Assembly (NCBI GenBank): GCA_013146195.2
Contig: CM028379.1
Location: 105,783,226 to 105,847,225, forward strand
Length of the DNA stretch: 64,000 nucleotides
Direction of reading: 5' to 3'
Source of the DNA: Codonopsis lanceolata
Lineage: Eukaryota; Streptophyta; Magnoliopsida; Asterales; Campanulaceae
Shown here: positions 46,575-59,293 of the stretch, piece by piece
Layout of the letters: each line of letters begins with the position of its first letter
How positions within the stretch are numbered: the first letter of the stretch is position 1
Translations under genes and position numbers: made by a program
Notes under the pieces: generated by a model
Databases searched by the model: none
What the model was told of the DNA's origin: nothing
What the model saw: the letters and a program-made list of their open reading frames with translations, nothing else

Positions 46575-47879
46575 TAATTATATATATCTATATTCACTCG
46601 CGTATAGCTATCAAAATTAAATGCGAATCCTTTTATGCAGGCACATATAGGAAATTGCAAGGATACATAAGATGCCTTTACACATGTTGACCATAGTTTG
46701 AAATTGTGGCACTTATGTTCTAGTTAGGTCTAAAGGCATTGTTATTTACTTAGATGAAATCAAATATAAGAAAAGGTATTTTCTAGAAAGATACAAGTTT
46801 CAAAGTCTTCCACATATGACCCAGTTGCTTCAACATAGAGATGCAATGATCATGTTTTAGCTTGGCGCATCAATCAATTTGTTTCCTTCATAGATTCGCA
46901 TATATTTTAAATCATATATGGCCTATGAAATTAATTTCATTACGTGATCTGAACCCTAAGGGTTATTGGTTGTTATGTAGTTCAGATCTATTTTGATTGG
47001 TGTTCGGATTGAAATAAGTTAATGATGCAAATTTAAATAATGCATATGACTAATCATTAAAAGAGTTAAATTTAACAAATACTTCCCTGGTATGCTTTCG
47101 AGTATGATAGTTGTTTGATTAGGAAACTCTCCGTCCATGCATGTGTGAACGACGGTTTTACCTGCGTTTATTCTCTCTTCCACCTTCTCTCCCACACAAA
47201 GGACAACTGCGACTCCTTCTGTCTCTTTCTTCGATTTCGTTGTTCTCTTGCATGCAACTTCTACTCCCTTCCTCTATTTGGTGGACTATCTACAAAACCC
47301 TTCCTCCTCTATCCGTCTCTATAACCTTCAGGCGAAATACCGGTAATCTCTCGATTTATATCCCTCTCTACATCAAAAATGGATTTTTTTTTTCACAACA
47401 GCTTCTGGTGAAAGGTAATCTTTTCGATTTTGTTTGTTCTTCAATTAGATTTCTTTCTTTCTCTGCCCTTTACCAATTATCTTTTGGCTGAATTTTTTTT
47501 CCGTTATTACAGTGTCCCTCACCAAATTCTTTAATCAACCCACCTGAGAGAGTTATCACTCCACCACTCTCTTCGCATTATTGTTTTAATTGATTACATG
47601 TGAGTGTTGCCGATCAACTGTCTTATGTGGTAGCTCAAGTGTCTCCAAAGTCCGGTAATTTATCATTTCAACCTTTTAATTTTGTGTAATTGGAAATATA
47701 TTTGTTAATCCGCTTATGAGTGAATTGTGAATTTTAGGGTTTGGGCAATTCAATTCAATTATCATATTTGTTATCTCTTAGATGTATTCCATTGCTGTAA
47801 CGACATGCTTTTGCGTTGCAAGATTGATTGGTTCCATTTAAATATGGTATAATTTAATTGATTGGTATTAGTATATATA

Positions 47880-49196
47880 CTAGTCTTTGTGTCCGTGCCT
47901 ATGGCACGGCGCGAGTATGGGAGGATGTCAGTACTGGAGGGTGTCAATATTTAAATAAATCAATATATATTTTAATCATGTTTCAAAAAAGTCTAAAATA
48001 ACAAATTAAAAATGAAGGCTTCTCGATAATCAATTAAAACATTATGATCATTGAACAGTGGAGATAAAAATTAAAAAATTTATTTGTAATTTTATTTAAG
48101 AAAACAAATGCGGTACCTTGTTAGATTTTATTTATTTGTAATTTTTTTAAAGGAAACAGAGGCGATACCTTTTTAGATTTTATTAATAGAAATAAAATTA
48201 CAAATTTGAGGAGGACAATTAATAATATTTCATTAAAATATAAACTTTTTTTAACACATACACCAAGGGTATTAATTTTTTAAACCTTTTTTTTAACCGC
48301 GTAACATGTTTTATGTTGGTATAAAAAGTGACTATGTGTTTAATGAAAAGTGTATTTTATATTTTATACATATTATTAACAACGTAAAAAATTGGAAGAA
48401 TTCCAAATTAGTAATTATACATATTATTACTAAAAACCATGCATGCATTATGCATATATATTATTGTATAGTGCCCTCTCTCTCTCTCTCTCTTTATCTC
48501 TAGCTCTAGTTCTGCCAACCCCACTGTTCACACACACACACACACACACACGAATAACACACAAACAATCTATTTCTCCCTTCTGACAGCCTACTCCCTC
48601 CCTCCCCCCTCTCTTTCCTTTTCTTGTCCTCTCTTCTCTCTCTTAACTGTTCCTCTCTCCACCGCCCTCACACTCTTTTGTTTTTGTTTTATTCTCCAAA
48701 TTGGAAATATAAGGTTTTATACAAACAATTACAAAGGGGATTAATATTTGCAGAGAAATGGAATATATAGATCAATTACCTCTGTCTTTAAAACCGGCTC
48801 CATCAATTCTTTCTTCCCTTCCCTCTAATAAAAGCCTTGAAGAACAGAGTATCCAAGATATATATTAACGGGATACTATGTGCTTTGTATATATAACAAA
48901 AGATTCACAAAATCAATAATACTAAACCTACTATAGGATAGACGTATAAGGACTCTATTTATCACCATACATAAAATAGTTAATTAGGACTCTTCTTGGG
49001 CTTGTAATTAATGTGAGTGGTGCGGTTAGGAATCTTCTTGACAGTCCTGATTCAAGGGGATTTTGGAGAAACTGTATGGAGTTGGAATCGTATAGGGAGA
49101 GGGGGACACATTGGAATAAATTACAGCCGTTTGATATAAGTAAAAATAATCAATCTCAGCCGCTCTTTATCCCACTGAGCTCTATTGTATAGTAGA
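47880..49196 (-). mobile_element. Non-autonomous Helitron in copy B, equivalent of H2 (1317 bp)
   Basis: Its ends are as in H2 (5' TCTACTATACAATAGAGCTC; 3' hairpin and CTAG). It is inserted in AGTATATATA/TTGGATG, the same base as H2 in copy A. The internal (CT)n and (CA)n are shared with H2. It therefore predates the A/B duplication or was copied with it. It also holds the 65-codon frame shared with 32445, which has no domain. Confidence 0.92.
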
Positions 49197-49962
49197 TTGG
49201 ATGACATGATTTGGATTCTAATGTCGTTAAATGCAACTTAAGGAGAGGATATTGGGACTTAGTATATGCACATAAAGTGTTGGAAATATTTCTTCTTTGG
49301 ATCTTCAAACAAATCGTCCGGTTTCAGTTTTAGATAGGTTCTGTGACACCATGAGATTTGTGTTGATTTTATTGAACAATATTTAAATTACTTGAGGCAT
49401 GGAGCTCTATTCGGGGATTTATAGTTCAAATGCATTTTAATTTCAATTGTTTCTTGCAAGCTGTTTTCTGGTGAGTTTCTTCATTCCTAGGTTTCTTGAG
49501 ATGATGAGAAAGGTTAGATGTCAACCTCCTTGATCGCAATGAGCAAGGCGAAACCAAAATTGACATGGAAACACTTTTATATCATAGTGAAAACATGTCT
49601 AATTTAGGCTTTGGTTGCTCCTTACACCATTTCGCTTTTTATGAATGTCAGGAGAGATAATTACTGTAATTAATGCAACTTGGGTTGTAAGAAGAGTCTA
49701 TGAAAATTGATAGAACTATCTGGCATCAGAGACTTCGTGAGCTTCGATCCTTACTCACAAAAAGTCATTCAATGTTCAGTTGCATGTTTTGCACCGATCA
49801 ATTGCATGTTTTCATTTCCATAATGGTTGGCTTATTTTGTATATAGTATAGTGATCTTATGAATTCAATAAGAGCTATATGTGGAACATTTTCTTTGAAA
49901 TGTTTCAGATGGGGGTTGGACTAATAGTATATATATGCTACTACTTTAAAAAAAATAATTAC

Positions 49963-49966
<4 letters not shown>

Positions 49967-50010
<44 letters not shown>
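49967..50010 (+). repeat. (AAT)n microsatellite
   Basis: Equivalent of 35175-35219 in copy A. Confidence 0.92.
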
Positions 50011-50013
<3 letters not shown>

Positions 50014-50622
50014 TGCTACTGTCTGCAGAACTATATGGGAAAAGGGAAGAAAAAGTGAAGAAAAAAGTATAATGGTGGAAGTCCTGATTTTTTTTTAAAT
50101 AATTAAAGACAAGTCTTGATCTTTACCTTGGATTGGATTTCCTTTCCATCCTTCTACCCCAGCTCAGTTTATTTACTTTATCAAGGGCCTCATCATTGTT
50201 ATGTAATTCTTACTCAATACATCATAGATAGGTTTAGTAATAACTTCATTTCGACCCGTTAATAAATAATATTTAATCCGACAAAAAAGTATTATACGAA
50301 ACAAGCATCAATTTGCATATATTGACAACACCTAACCCTTGTCAAACATTAAATCATCAAATGCCTATTTCAATTTAAATGCTCTTGAAATGTACTATAA
50401 ACATCTTAGTAGCCAGGTGAAAGAAAGCAAAAGTTTCGTCCTAAAATAAATGATGTTGTAAACAACATTGTTCCAAAATAAATGATATTTTATGATTTTA
50501 CAAAATATTTATCTATATTTTACCAAAACTACCCTATTTACTACGTTATAATTAAATGTTCTTTGAAAATGTTGTTGAATAGAAGAAGAAAAATACTAGT
50601 ATAACTTAACTATAATAAATGA

Positions 50623-51172
50623 CTAGTAAGATAGCCCGTGCTTTGCACGGTTAAAATTTTACTTTGAGCCATCGTCTTTTTGGAGTCCTTAATTTTACTT
50701 TAAGCTTACAATCGAATTATTTTAGCTTCAATAAAACTAACCTTCACTGAAGTAATTATACTTTATTTCATGGAGCCACATGGTAGAGTTGGAAGAGCCG
50801 CATTCAACTTGTTTACTTAGTGCATTAGGGGGAGTTCTTTAGTAATTAGACTTCTATTTTTATGTATAGGTATTGTTATTAGGACCGTTATCTTTTCGCT
50901 CTAAGCAAGTAAATGTGAGTGTTTTTCTTACAAGATCGTATCTCCCATGAATAAGATCTGTTTACTGTGTGTATTTGTATGTATAACTATGGTTGATGGG
51001 AGCTGTTCAATTTCGTATTTACATTTGGGAGTGATGAAAATGTAATAGTTATATATGGGAAACATTGTTTTAACTAGAGATTTTGTTCTGTTTTTGTTTC
51101 GATAAGTACGAATAGCTTAAGAATTCAATTGCACGTCCCAAAACCTGATGCCATTCAAAGAAGAAATCTAAA
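50623..51172 (-). mobile_element. Helitron 3' end interrupting copy B
   Basis: On - the sequence ends AACCGTGCAAAGCACGGGC, ATCTTA, CTAG at 50623, inserted between A and T relative to copy A. The rest extends to the right until the LTR at 51173, so the 5' end was not found. Confidence 0.7.
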
Positions 51173-51962
51173 TGATGTGGCAAAAACACAGCTTGGGCCG
51201 TCCTTGAAATGGGTAGGATATCTGAGCTTAGATCGTCCTCCTTGAGCCTGTTAAGATCACAAACAAACCTGAGTGGAAGTGCAAGGCAGGGCCTCGCGAA
51301 ACCCCTCTGGCGTGAGAGTAAGTCTCGAGTGTGATTGTCAAAAGATAAATTGACAGAGTAACGAGGCTCAAGAAAGTGTATATACCTTGTTAATGATGAT
51401 GAAGTCGTATTTATAGGCCTTCAAGGTGTTTGAACTGCCTAGGATTCGCTTCATAATCGCCGAATCAATCAAAGGGAGGATCCCTTGATTTTAGGCGTGA
51501 TAGGCGGTTGGTCAAGCAGATGTAGGAGTAGATAAGGCAGCAGCCTCGCTTAAACATGGAAACCTTTGACTTGCCTTGGAGAGCACGCCGCCGGTGTTCC
51601 CTGTTTGACGCGTACCCGGGTGAGCAGGGCTCTGCCCGACTATTCTATTTATATTGCTCTTTGAACTTATTGTAGGTCCTAGGAGCGGCCCCTGGTCGGG
51701 CGGGCAAGGCCAACGCTCAACCAGGTTTGGACAAGATGAGTCTGATTCCTTTGCTAAGCACGTATGATGCTCGGGCATGGCCCCTGGTCGGACAGGCAGG
51801 GCCTTTGCCCGCCCAGGTTTGAGTGAGGGTTACGCTGCTCGGTGCTCGCTGGTTCTATGATTTTGTCCGCTGGACTGTGGGTCCCATATACATTGTGCTC
51901 GTGACTGGCACGTGGTGCTAACTCGTGCATTGCTCGTGACCCGGCTTGGGCCGGGTATATCA
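51173..51962 (-). repeat. LTR (790 bp) of a minus-oriented Tat-type element
   Basis: Perfect TGAT...ATCA ends. On - a TATA-like GGCCTATAAATACGAC lies near 51410. It is homologous to the solo LTR at 60994-61692. No target duplication joins its two flanks (CTAAA versus GTGGC), so it is attached to an internal region on the right (higher coordinates). There, on -, GGGGCCAC is a plausible polypurine tract, making this a 3' LTR. Confidence 0.75.
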
Positions 51963-52307
51963 GTGGCCCCTAGCTTCCTATCTGGCGGGCATTCATGCTC
52001 GGAACGGGGAGCGTTCAAGTCTGATATTCACACGGGCTTCAACACTTGTGAATTTTCAGGAAGGCAAGGATTTTCAAGAAGGCAAGGAATTCAGCGGGGC
52101 AGACTCGAGGCGTGTCAAGGAAGCTTTTGTTGTGGGCGTGCCAGGCGCGTGGGCGAAAAAAGGCGCGTGAGCCGTCAGGAGTGGAGACGATGGGACGGGG
52201 CACAAAGCACGAAGGGCCGCATTTAATGCCCTGTGATGATGGGCCGCCAAGCTTGAGTGCCGTTTCGGGCTCCGAGCTTTCCCCCCAAACCAATTTGGAG
52301 ACCGGCC

Positions 52308-52315
52308 TATAAAAG
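52308..52315 (+). promoter_or_regulatory. TATA box of the divergent extra ORF
   Basis: CCTATAAAAGGCG lies about 345 bp from the antisense LTR, followed by a pyrimidine-rich leader. A 5'-UTR intron (52543-52808) starts GTAAGC and ends CTTTGTAG directly before the ATG at 52809. This indicates a dedicated promoter on the strand opposite to the LTR. Confidence 0.7.
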
Positions 52316-52808
52316 GCGAGCCCCTCTCCCCTTTCTCCTCTTTTATCGCCTCCGAGTTTTTAGAGAGAGAAAATTCTGAAAAGCTCCAGCCGTCGTTGCC
52401 GCTATATTTTTCCCCCCAGATTCCAGTGAAGTTTCCTCCTTGCTTCCGGTATTCATTCATCCCTCGGCGTTTGCAGCACTCACACCAGTCCAGATCGTCT
52501 TCCTTGATTTCTCAGTGGAGGCCCATTGTTCTAGAAATAACAGTAAGCTCTTAGCTCCTCTCTAATTATGCGTTTGATTTTTCTGGTCTTTTGGAGGTCT
52601 TTGCTTTTCTCTCCTTCATCTTTACATGGTTCTGTTAGGGTTTAAGAGGGTAGGACCGCCCTTAAGTAGAGATCGAGGAATAGAACCCGCGTTCCTGCTC
52701 GCTTGCCGGGCAGAACTTCACGTGCTGACCTAGACTTAGGATTTTCCCTTTTCTTTGCTAGTTGCTTAGACAGATTTCTGATAGCCATCTTCCTCGATCT
52801 CTTTGTAG

Positions 52809-55321
52809 ATGTCTGACATGTCCGAGAATGACCGCGAGGCTTTCAGCTATGGTGGGAGGAATGACTCGCTTAGCAGCGAAAAGTCCCCCTCAATTAGTGT
52901 TGAATGTGATGAGGGAGCCAGATCCGTGGCCGGGCCAACGGTTCGAAAGCGTGCAGTGGATCCCGTGGTCGACATAGTCGATTCCTCTAGCGAGGAAGAT
53001 TCTGGCGAGGAGAGTGTGACCGGTGGCTTTGCTGTCGGGCAAGGCCTCGACCAGCAAGTAGCCCTTGTTGGAGACTCGGCTGGACGAGTAAGAATTGAGC
53101 GGGTAGATTTGGCCGGAGAGGCTTCAGAGGCCGATGAGGCAGATAACTTGCCGCTTGCCCGGCGCTTCAAGAAAACTGGCCGCTCTCAGGTGGAAGTGGC
53201 CCCTGAGGAAGAAACAAATGGCCAGGACAAAGTTCCCATTGCCCGTTTCTTCTCCAGGATAGGTGGTTCTCAAGTAGAGGTTCCCGTTGAGGAAGTAATC
53301 GAGGAGGCAGAAGAAGAAGAAGAGGAGCCCGATTGGTACGTCAATGCAGATGAAAGCCGCTATGCTGCTCACTGGGCCACCCTAGACACGGCGGACAAGG
53401 TGACGGCGTGGCTTGCTTCCCTCGGTGTTGATCCTGCTTATTATCGGGCAAGCAAAATGGACGCGCCTGCCCGGGTCAACCTTTCCCGCGAGCAGGGGAA
53501 TGAGCTCTTATTCTTTGCCGATTTCTTCCGCGTCGGACTACGCCTCCCATTAGAGCCTTTAGGTGGATTTCTTATACGAGACCAAGGCCGTCCCTTGCGA
53601 CTTGATGTTAAATACTGTCCGTGCCATCACAGCTTTCACGGTGGCGAGCAGGCTGTTAGGATTTGAGTCGGATATGTACTTGCTTCGGAAGTTATTCATC
53701 TTTGCCCTGAGCACCGGAGGGAGGATCGGAGTGAGGGCGAACTCCAATTTCTTGCGGTTGTTGTCCGATGTCCCTGGGAAGGTGGAGTCTTGGGACAGGA
53801 GGGTCCTGTTTATCGAATCCCGAGTTGGTTGGCCGTTCATGCCCACGGCAGCTAACGAAATAAAAATCCCCAAGGCCTCCAAACAAGATTTTAGCTCGGG
53901 AGAAACTGTCCGATTAGTCGCGTTGAAGACCGCGGTTGGCGTGATAGAGGAGAATGAGAGGCGCGTCGGCCAACAATTCCTTCTTGACTGGAAGGAACTG
54001 GTTTGTAATCCGCGTTATTTGTGTTTGGCCGGGGTGATGCAAGCAGAGATCCTCGAGGTGGATCCCCTACTGATCCACGTGCCCGAGAACCCTCACCCCT
54101 ACTGGGACGACTGCCATGGGCGAATGTTCAAGCACAAATGTGTCGAGTGTCAACGGCTGGGCCTGGGTGCCGACTGCTGGCCTGTTTATGAAGATCGTGA
54201 TGGTTGCCGGCTAGCCTTTGATTTATCTGTTTTGCTCATCTCTTTCTCGAGCTCATTCTAATCTCGTTTTACTTTGTCTTGTCTCAGGAATGAAGAACTT
54301 GGCTGTATTGAGGCAGCGAAAGAAAGAGGCTGACCAGCGGGCAGCCGACTTGAAGGTCAACCAGCCTGTCGAATTGCCCAAGGTGCCGTTTTGCCCACCA
54401 GCCAAGAAAACCCCGGACTTGGGCAGGGCCACAAGTCCGGCTAAGAAGGTAGTGGTGCCTAAGACTGCTGTTACCGCTAGAAAGGGAGCGATGCAGAAAG
54501 AGGCTACCACGGCCATAATGTTGATTGACAACTGTCGAGCTTCTTTGCCGCAACATCCACAATGGTGCCGTACTAAAGATGCCAAGGCCAAAGACAAGAG
54601 GAAGAAGAGCTTTAGCCCTCCTCTTGATCGTGAAGTTCGTCGCCGAGGCTCGAGCCCCGACCTGCTCCTGCTCATACGCCCCGGACTCGGTAGGCAACTT
54701 GGAGGCGGTGAAGATGCCCTCCACTACCGGTAGCGCTCGCTGCAGTGAAGGAAATTTCTGGAGATAACCCATTATTGGGGGGTATCGATCTTTATGCCCG
54801 CGGGAGCCCGGGAGGCCTGGTGGGCAAAGGTGTCATAGAGAGGGCCTTGCACGATGATCTTGCCCGAGACCGGGATACTGCCGGCCATGTTCTGGTTGGA
54901 AACGTTGGGCTCTGCTTGAGCGAGGTAAAGTTTTTTGACTGAAGTTCGTCTTCCTTCTTTGTTCGTTTCCTGTTTCTGATTATCTTTCCTCTGTTCGCAG
55001 ATCGCTTCCACGTGTACCAATCTTTATGATAGGTACAACGAAGAGAAGGCAGCTCGCAAGAAAGCGGAGGCTAATTATAAGACTCACGAGGGACTGGTGA
55101 AGGAGAAGGTCGAGCAGGTGGCTCTCCTGGCCGACCAGCTCGAGACTACCAATGAGGCGGCCAAAAAGAAAGAGGCTGAGATGCTAGCTCGGAATTTACA
55201 ACTGGTCGCCCAGAACGGTGATTTAACCACCGCAAAGAAAGAGTTGGTCGGCCAGGTGAAGAAGAACCAGGCTGACCTGGAGAAGAGTCAGACCACCCTG
55301 GCCGCGGTCACTAAGCAGAGG
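52809..55321 (+). pseudogene. Tat-type extra ORF, 'putative gypsy type transposon' family, truncated
   Basis: Exon 1 (52809-54202) is a Ser/Glu-rich N-terminus with two copies of a PLARRFKKTGRSQVEV / PIARFFSRIGGSQVEV repeat, a Glu run and then a helical core. The core reads ELLFFADFFRVGLRLPLEPL and, after a frameshift near 53563, DFLYETKAVPCDLMLNTVRA and on to RRVLFIESRVGWPF. This matches the plant family annotated as putative gypsy type transposon (PF04195), from memory. Exon 2 (54288-54924) has basic tracts, with frame changes after about 54660. Exon 3 (55001-55321) is a long coiled coil (KEKVEQVALLADQLETTNEA). Introns 54203-54287 and 54925-55000 have GT-AG ends. It runs opposite to its LTR, like the antisense extra ORFs described for Tat elements, and is cut off at 55321. 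Confidence 0.75.
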
Positions 55322-55896
55322 GATTTTATCACATTTGATTTTAACATGTTTCAAGTAATTAGTACTCCAAATTTTCATGGTAAAAGTTTTTTTTATTTTC
55401 GGGTAGATTTTATCACATTTGATTTAGACATGTTTCAATTAATTAAAACTCATCAATTCTCATGGTAATTTTTTTATTTACCATTTTTTTTCTTAAAAAA
55501 TCGGTTTGTACCAAATAGATTTTATCACATTTGATTCAGATAAGTTTAATTTCATTAGGACTCCTCAATTCCCATGTTAAAATTTTTTAAGTTTTATTAT
55601 TTTACCAATATTCGATCAATTTAAAATGGATTTTATTAAATTTGATTAAACGTGTTCCACCAATACCACAAACAACCACTACGAAATAGCTTGCAAATTC
55701 TATCTACAAAATTCACATGAATTTTCGGTTTGATAATTGTTCGGTTTGATCTCACGTTTATTTATTTATTTATTTATTTATTATATTGACATCTTGATGT
55801 TATTGGTTCATTCGAATTGTTTGTAAATTTTATCAACCAAATTAAATTTCAGAAATAACACTAAATCAATCATGCATTGCACGGGTAATAATCTAG
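55322..55896 (+). mobile_element. Helitron-like 3' segment with ~85-111-bp tandem repeats
   Basis: Four units starting GATTTTATCACATTTGATT at about 55322, 55407, 55518 and 55629 follow the truncated exon. The segment ends CATGCATTGCACGGGTAATA, ATCTAG at 55896, then T: a short hairpin and CTAG, as in a plus-oriented Helitron. The 5' TC end was not located, so the left border is approximate. Confidence 0.6.
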
Positions 55897-57345
55897 TTTT
55901 AGTAATAATAAAGCAACAACGTCTTTAGTTTAAGTAACAGTGATAATTTGATAGATTTGGAGCAATCTTGTTTTTATGACACGTGTCCTTCTTGAACCTT
56001 GTGGAGAATGCTTTTAGACATATTGACTCTTTTGCCCTTTCTAAGAAATTTAGTTAGTTCACTTAGATATCTTTGTACTTTACAATGTAAATCCATTGAC
56101 ATCAAACAGTTTTCTTCCCTTCTGGTTGATCAACAAGCTCCCATGTGCACGTTTCATTCTTTTGTAATTAAACTGTGCGTGAACTCCACCACGACGATAA
56201 TTTATGACCGAAGAGTGTAAAAAAAAATGAATATAATTATAAGGATCGGGTAATTAAGATTCGTTTCCTCCAACCTTTGAAAGAAAAAACTCTATCGACT
56301 GCCACGCATCACTATTGTTTTTTGTCTTTAACTTTTTAAAATTAAATCAAGTATTTATTAAATAAAATTTGACGTGTATTAATTATTATTTTTTTCTATT
56401 TTAAAATCACGAAAAACCTAGTTCGTAGTATTTCTAGTGCCCTTTTGAATAATAATAATAATTTATCCTCAATAATTAAACAAAAATATGTTAAATATCT
56501 AGCTGAAAATTGTTTAAATTAAACAATAAAAAATTAATATTACAATTTTTTTGAGACACATGGCCATGGTGTAATTGAATACTTGTATACGTTGGACCCA
56601 AGTACAATTCGTAGGGCTAACTTAGATCCTAGATGAAAACTCACTTAATGGAATCATCAATGTAACGGGTTACAAATATTTATGTGCAATTACTGATCAC
56701 GCGTAATATATATATATTTTAATGAGTCTAACATGCTACACATCATTCACTTAAATGCATCTTTTGCATCAATTTTTTTATCGTGATCCATGAATATATT
56801 GATTACATAATCTAATTTTACATCATGTTGTATCAATTTTTACATCACAATATATCAATTTTAATTACTTAATATTAGTTTGTATCATATATCAATTCTA
56901 ATTAACTAATCTGTTTTTGCATCACACTGTAAAAATTGATGCATCACGTTCAAAATTATAATGAATCAGAGATTCATGTCATCTACCTTCTTCTTTCTTC
57001 TTCTCTCTGTCGTAAACATTTTTCTTCCTCCTCATCTGCCTTCGTCCATACTGAAAAAATCCTCCAACCCAACAGAAATCTATTATAGTTTTGTACTGTA
57101 TCCCCGTTTTGTTGCGCAACAATCTTGATTTTCGAACTCCAAAGTGTTGGATCAGAGATGTGGAAGAAGATGATTGTAGCATTTTAGGAACAATATTTCG
57201 AAAATAGACTTTAACGGTTAAAAAAATAAATGGAAGACTGTAGCAAAAAAACTATTCAGAAAAAGGTATATATATAATATATCCACAAAGTATAAACACA
57301 TACGGAGTATTACACACTTCATGGGATTCTTATTTACCATATACA
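55897..57345. other. AT-rich intergenic sequence
   Basis: No gene or element ends were recognised. 56700-56960 has many dispersed copies of ATCAATTTTTACATCA and TTTTGCATCA. The 73-codon frame at 55999 shows no domain. Confidence 0.6.
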
Positions 57346-57604
57346 CTAGTATATGTATCCGTGTCATAGGCACGGTATTGTATGTGATCAGTTTAATGAA
57401 TGATCGGGATAAACAAAACTTATAACTGACGGGGTAATTCAAATAAAACCCACAACTGAAGGTTTTATATGTAATTGTAAAGTGTAATTCAAACATAACT
57501 CATAACTGATGTGTTCATTTGTAATTCACATACTTATAAATCAATCTGAACCGTCAGTTATATTTAACACAATTTGATTAAGACCAGCTCTTTTATAATA
57601 TAGA
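57346..57604 (-). mobile_element. Short non-autonomous Helitron (259 bp)
   Basis: On - it starts TCTATATTATAAAAGAGCTG and ends with hairpin CCGTGCCTATGACACGG, then ATACATATACTAG, between A and T. Internal ACTGA(C/T)G...TTCAAATA repeats are present. It has no coding capacity. Confidence 0.8.
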
Positions 57605-58060
57605 TAAATCCTATTTAAAAAGATGGTTAGTTTTGTCGTTCATAATTTTATTTTTTTGTAACTGAATGAAAAAGTAAGAATGATATATAGAAAAAGATAC
57701 GAGACAATGAGGAAAAAAAAAAGTGAGAAAGAAAGTAAAAAAAAAAAAAGTAAATGCAAACACACCTCCATAGTCCATACCTTCTCCACAACCGTTTAGC
57801 ACCAAGGCAACTGTTGGGTGATATTGAGTTTTCTTCTGATGGCCAAAAGCTAGTTCAAACGGTTAAATTTTGGGGAAAAATATTATAAACTCCTACTAAG
57901 AAAATTTCGGGACTTTCAATACAAAACAGTCAAAAAGTTAACGTTTCTATTAACATTATTATAATAAAAGCTTTCATTTTGGATGAAATATTAGTTTTTT
58001 TTTGATAAGATTGTATAGTATATAATAATAATACTAAAGGTAATAATAATAATAAAATAG

Positions 58061-58138
<78 letters not shown>

Positions 58139-58318
58139 TATTATTATTATTATTATTATTTTAAACTCCCTAAATTGCTGTCCTGGTTGGTTTTTTTGAA
58201 TCAAATTTGATATTTTTCAAATTGAAAATTTAACATGTATTTTTTTAATTCATAAAATAAGTACTTTGTAGGAAAATAATAGAAGAAATACTAGAGTAAT
58301 TTATGTAAATATTATTAT
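57605..58318. other. AT-rich spacer with palindromic (AAT)n-(ATT)n at 58063-58160
   Basis: No gene. A long AAT run switches to ATT at about 58138, so the two halves can fold into a hairpin. Confidence 0.75.
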
Positions 58319-58743
58319 TGATGTATCTAAAATAAATCATTATATCGGGGGTGCCGAAGGTAGCGTTGAACATGGATCATCGGAGTTGAGTTCCGACGGT
58401 GAAATCATCATCGTTGGTGGATATTTGACTATAATCTGTAAAACAACACCGTGAGTTGGCGGGGAGGGCTCCCGCCAAAAACCCTCTGACGTGTTTATCA
58501 GTATACTGAGTATGAAAGAGAGCGTCCGTAGCCCCTATGTGCGTGTGTGATTCTGAATTAGATAAAGTGGGAGAGAGGGAGAGCCCCCCACCATGGACTA
58601 GTGGGAGTTATTTATACCTGGATGGAATGGGCCTAGCTCGTAGACTATCTGCTCGGCCCAAGCTTTCTGACATTATGTAAAATATAATGGGTCATTAGAT
58701 GAGGCACACACGCCAATGTAGCGGTTCCAAAATATGCACATCA
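58319..58743 (-). repeat. LTR (425 bp) of another minus-oriented gypsy-type element
   Basis: Perfect inverted ends TGATGT...ACATCA. On - a TATA box (GGTATAAATAAC, near 58612) lies between U3- and R-like parts. Outside its right end, on -, GGGGCTAC is a plausible polypurine tract, so internal sequence lies to the right. It differs from the 51173 and 60994 LTRs. Confidence 0.65.
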
Positions 58744-59293
58744 GTAGCCCCTATTCATTATTCTTCGAGATTCATCTCGAGGGTAAGGAGTACTATTCGC
58801 TCATAATCTTCTTTAATTTCCCGAGATGACTGAGGCTTAATCACTTTCATCTTGGCAGACAAGATAACAGAAGTGCTGGGATGAGACACGATTTTAGTCG
58901 CTTTTGACCGCCATTGTATATTTTAATTAACTAGTACACCTTGTAATTTGATTGTATAAGTCTTTCTGTAGCGAGCAGAGCGCCATGCACCTGGGCCAAG
59001 GTCAAGTCTCATTACCCGACTTTGTGAGTGAGACTACCTTTAAAAAAGATAGCAAGGAAAACCCTACTTGAGCCAAGATTAAGTCTTTTTACTTGACTTC
59101 GCGAGCGGGACTACCTTTAAAAAGCTAGCAAACAAAACGTCACTTGGGTGAAGGTCAAGTCCTTATACTCAATTTTACGAGTGGCACTACCTTTAAAAAA
59201 GTTAGCAAACAGAACGCCACTTGGGCCAAGGTCAAGTCTTACAACGATCAAACTTCTAGCATGAGTCAAGATATTATGCTCCTCGCTTCGAGC
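58744..59293 (-). repeat. Internal remnant with ~77-bp tandem repeats
   Basis: Between 58996 and 59255 a unit of about 77 bp occurs three and a half times. It begins ACTTGGGCCAAGGTCAAGTC and contains ACTACCTTTAAAAAAG.TAGCAA. It carries no ORF. It is probably the untranslated 3' region of the element whose LTR is at 58319-58743. Confidence 0.75.

Larger units (their letters stand above)
39672..50622 (+). repeat. Segmental duplication, copy B
   Basis: Copy B aligns with copy A (27118-35812), interrupted by the MULE at 40188-46574. It holds only one Helitron (47880-49196), equivalent to A's H2, and lacks A's hAT and H1/H3. It ends at 50622 where a Helitron 3' end (CTAG) begins; copy A continues uninterrupted there (TAAATGA/TTTTAAATG). 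Confidence 0.93.

Noticed and set aside
53692..54772. Several 64-162-codon minus ORFs
   Set aside because: GC-rich antisense shadows of the extra ORF, whose splice sites and domain lie on +.
50623..55896. One 5.3-kb Helitron spanning the extra-ORF gene
   Set aside because: The two CTAG ends have opposite polarity (both are 3' ends), and no 5' TC end was found, so they belong to different elements.
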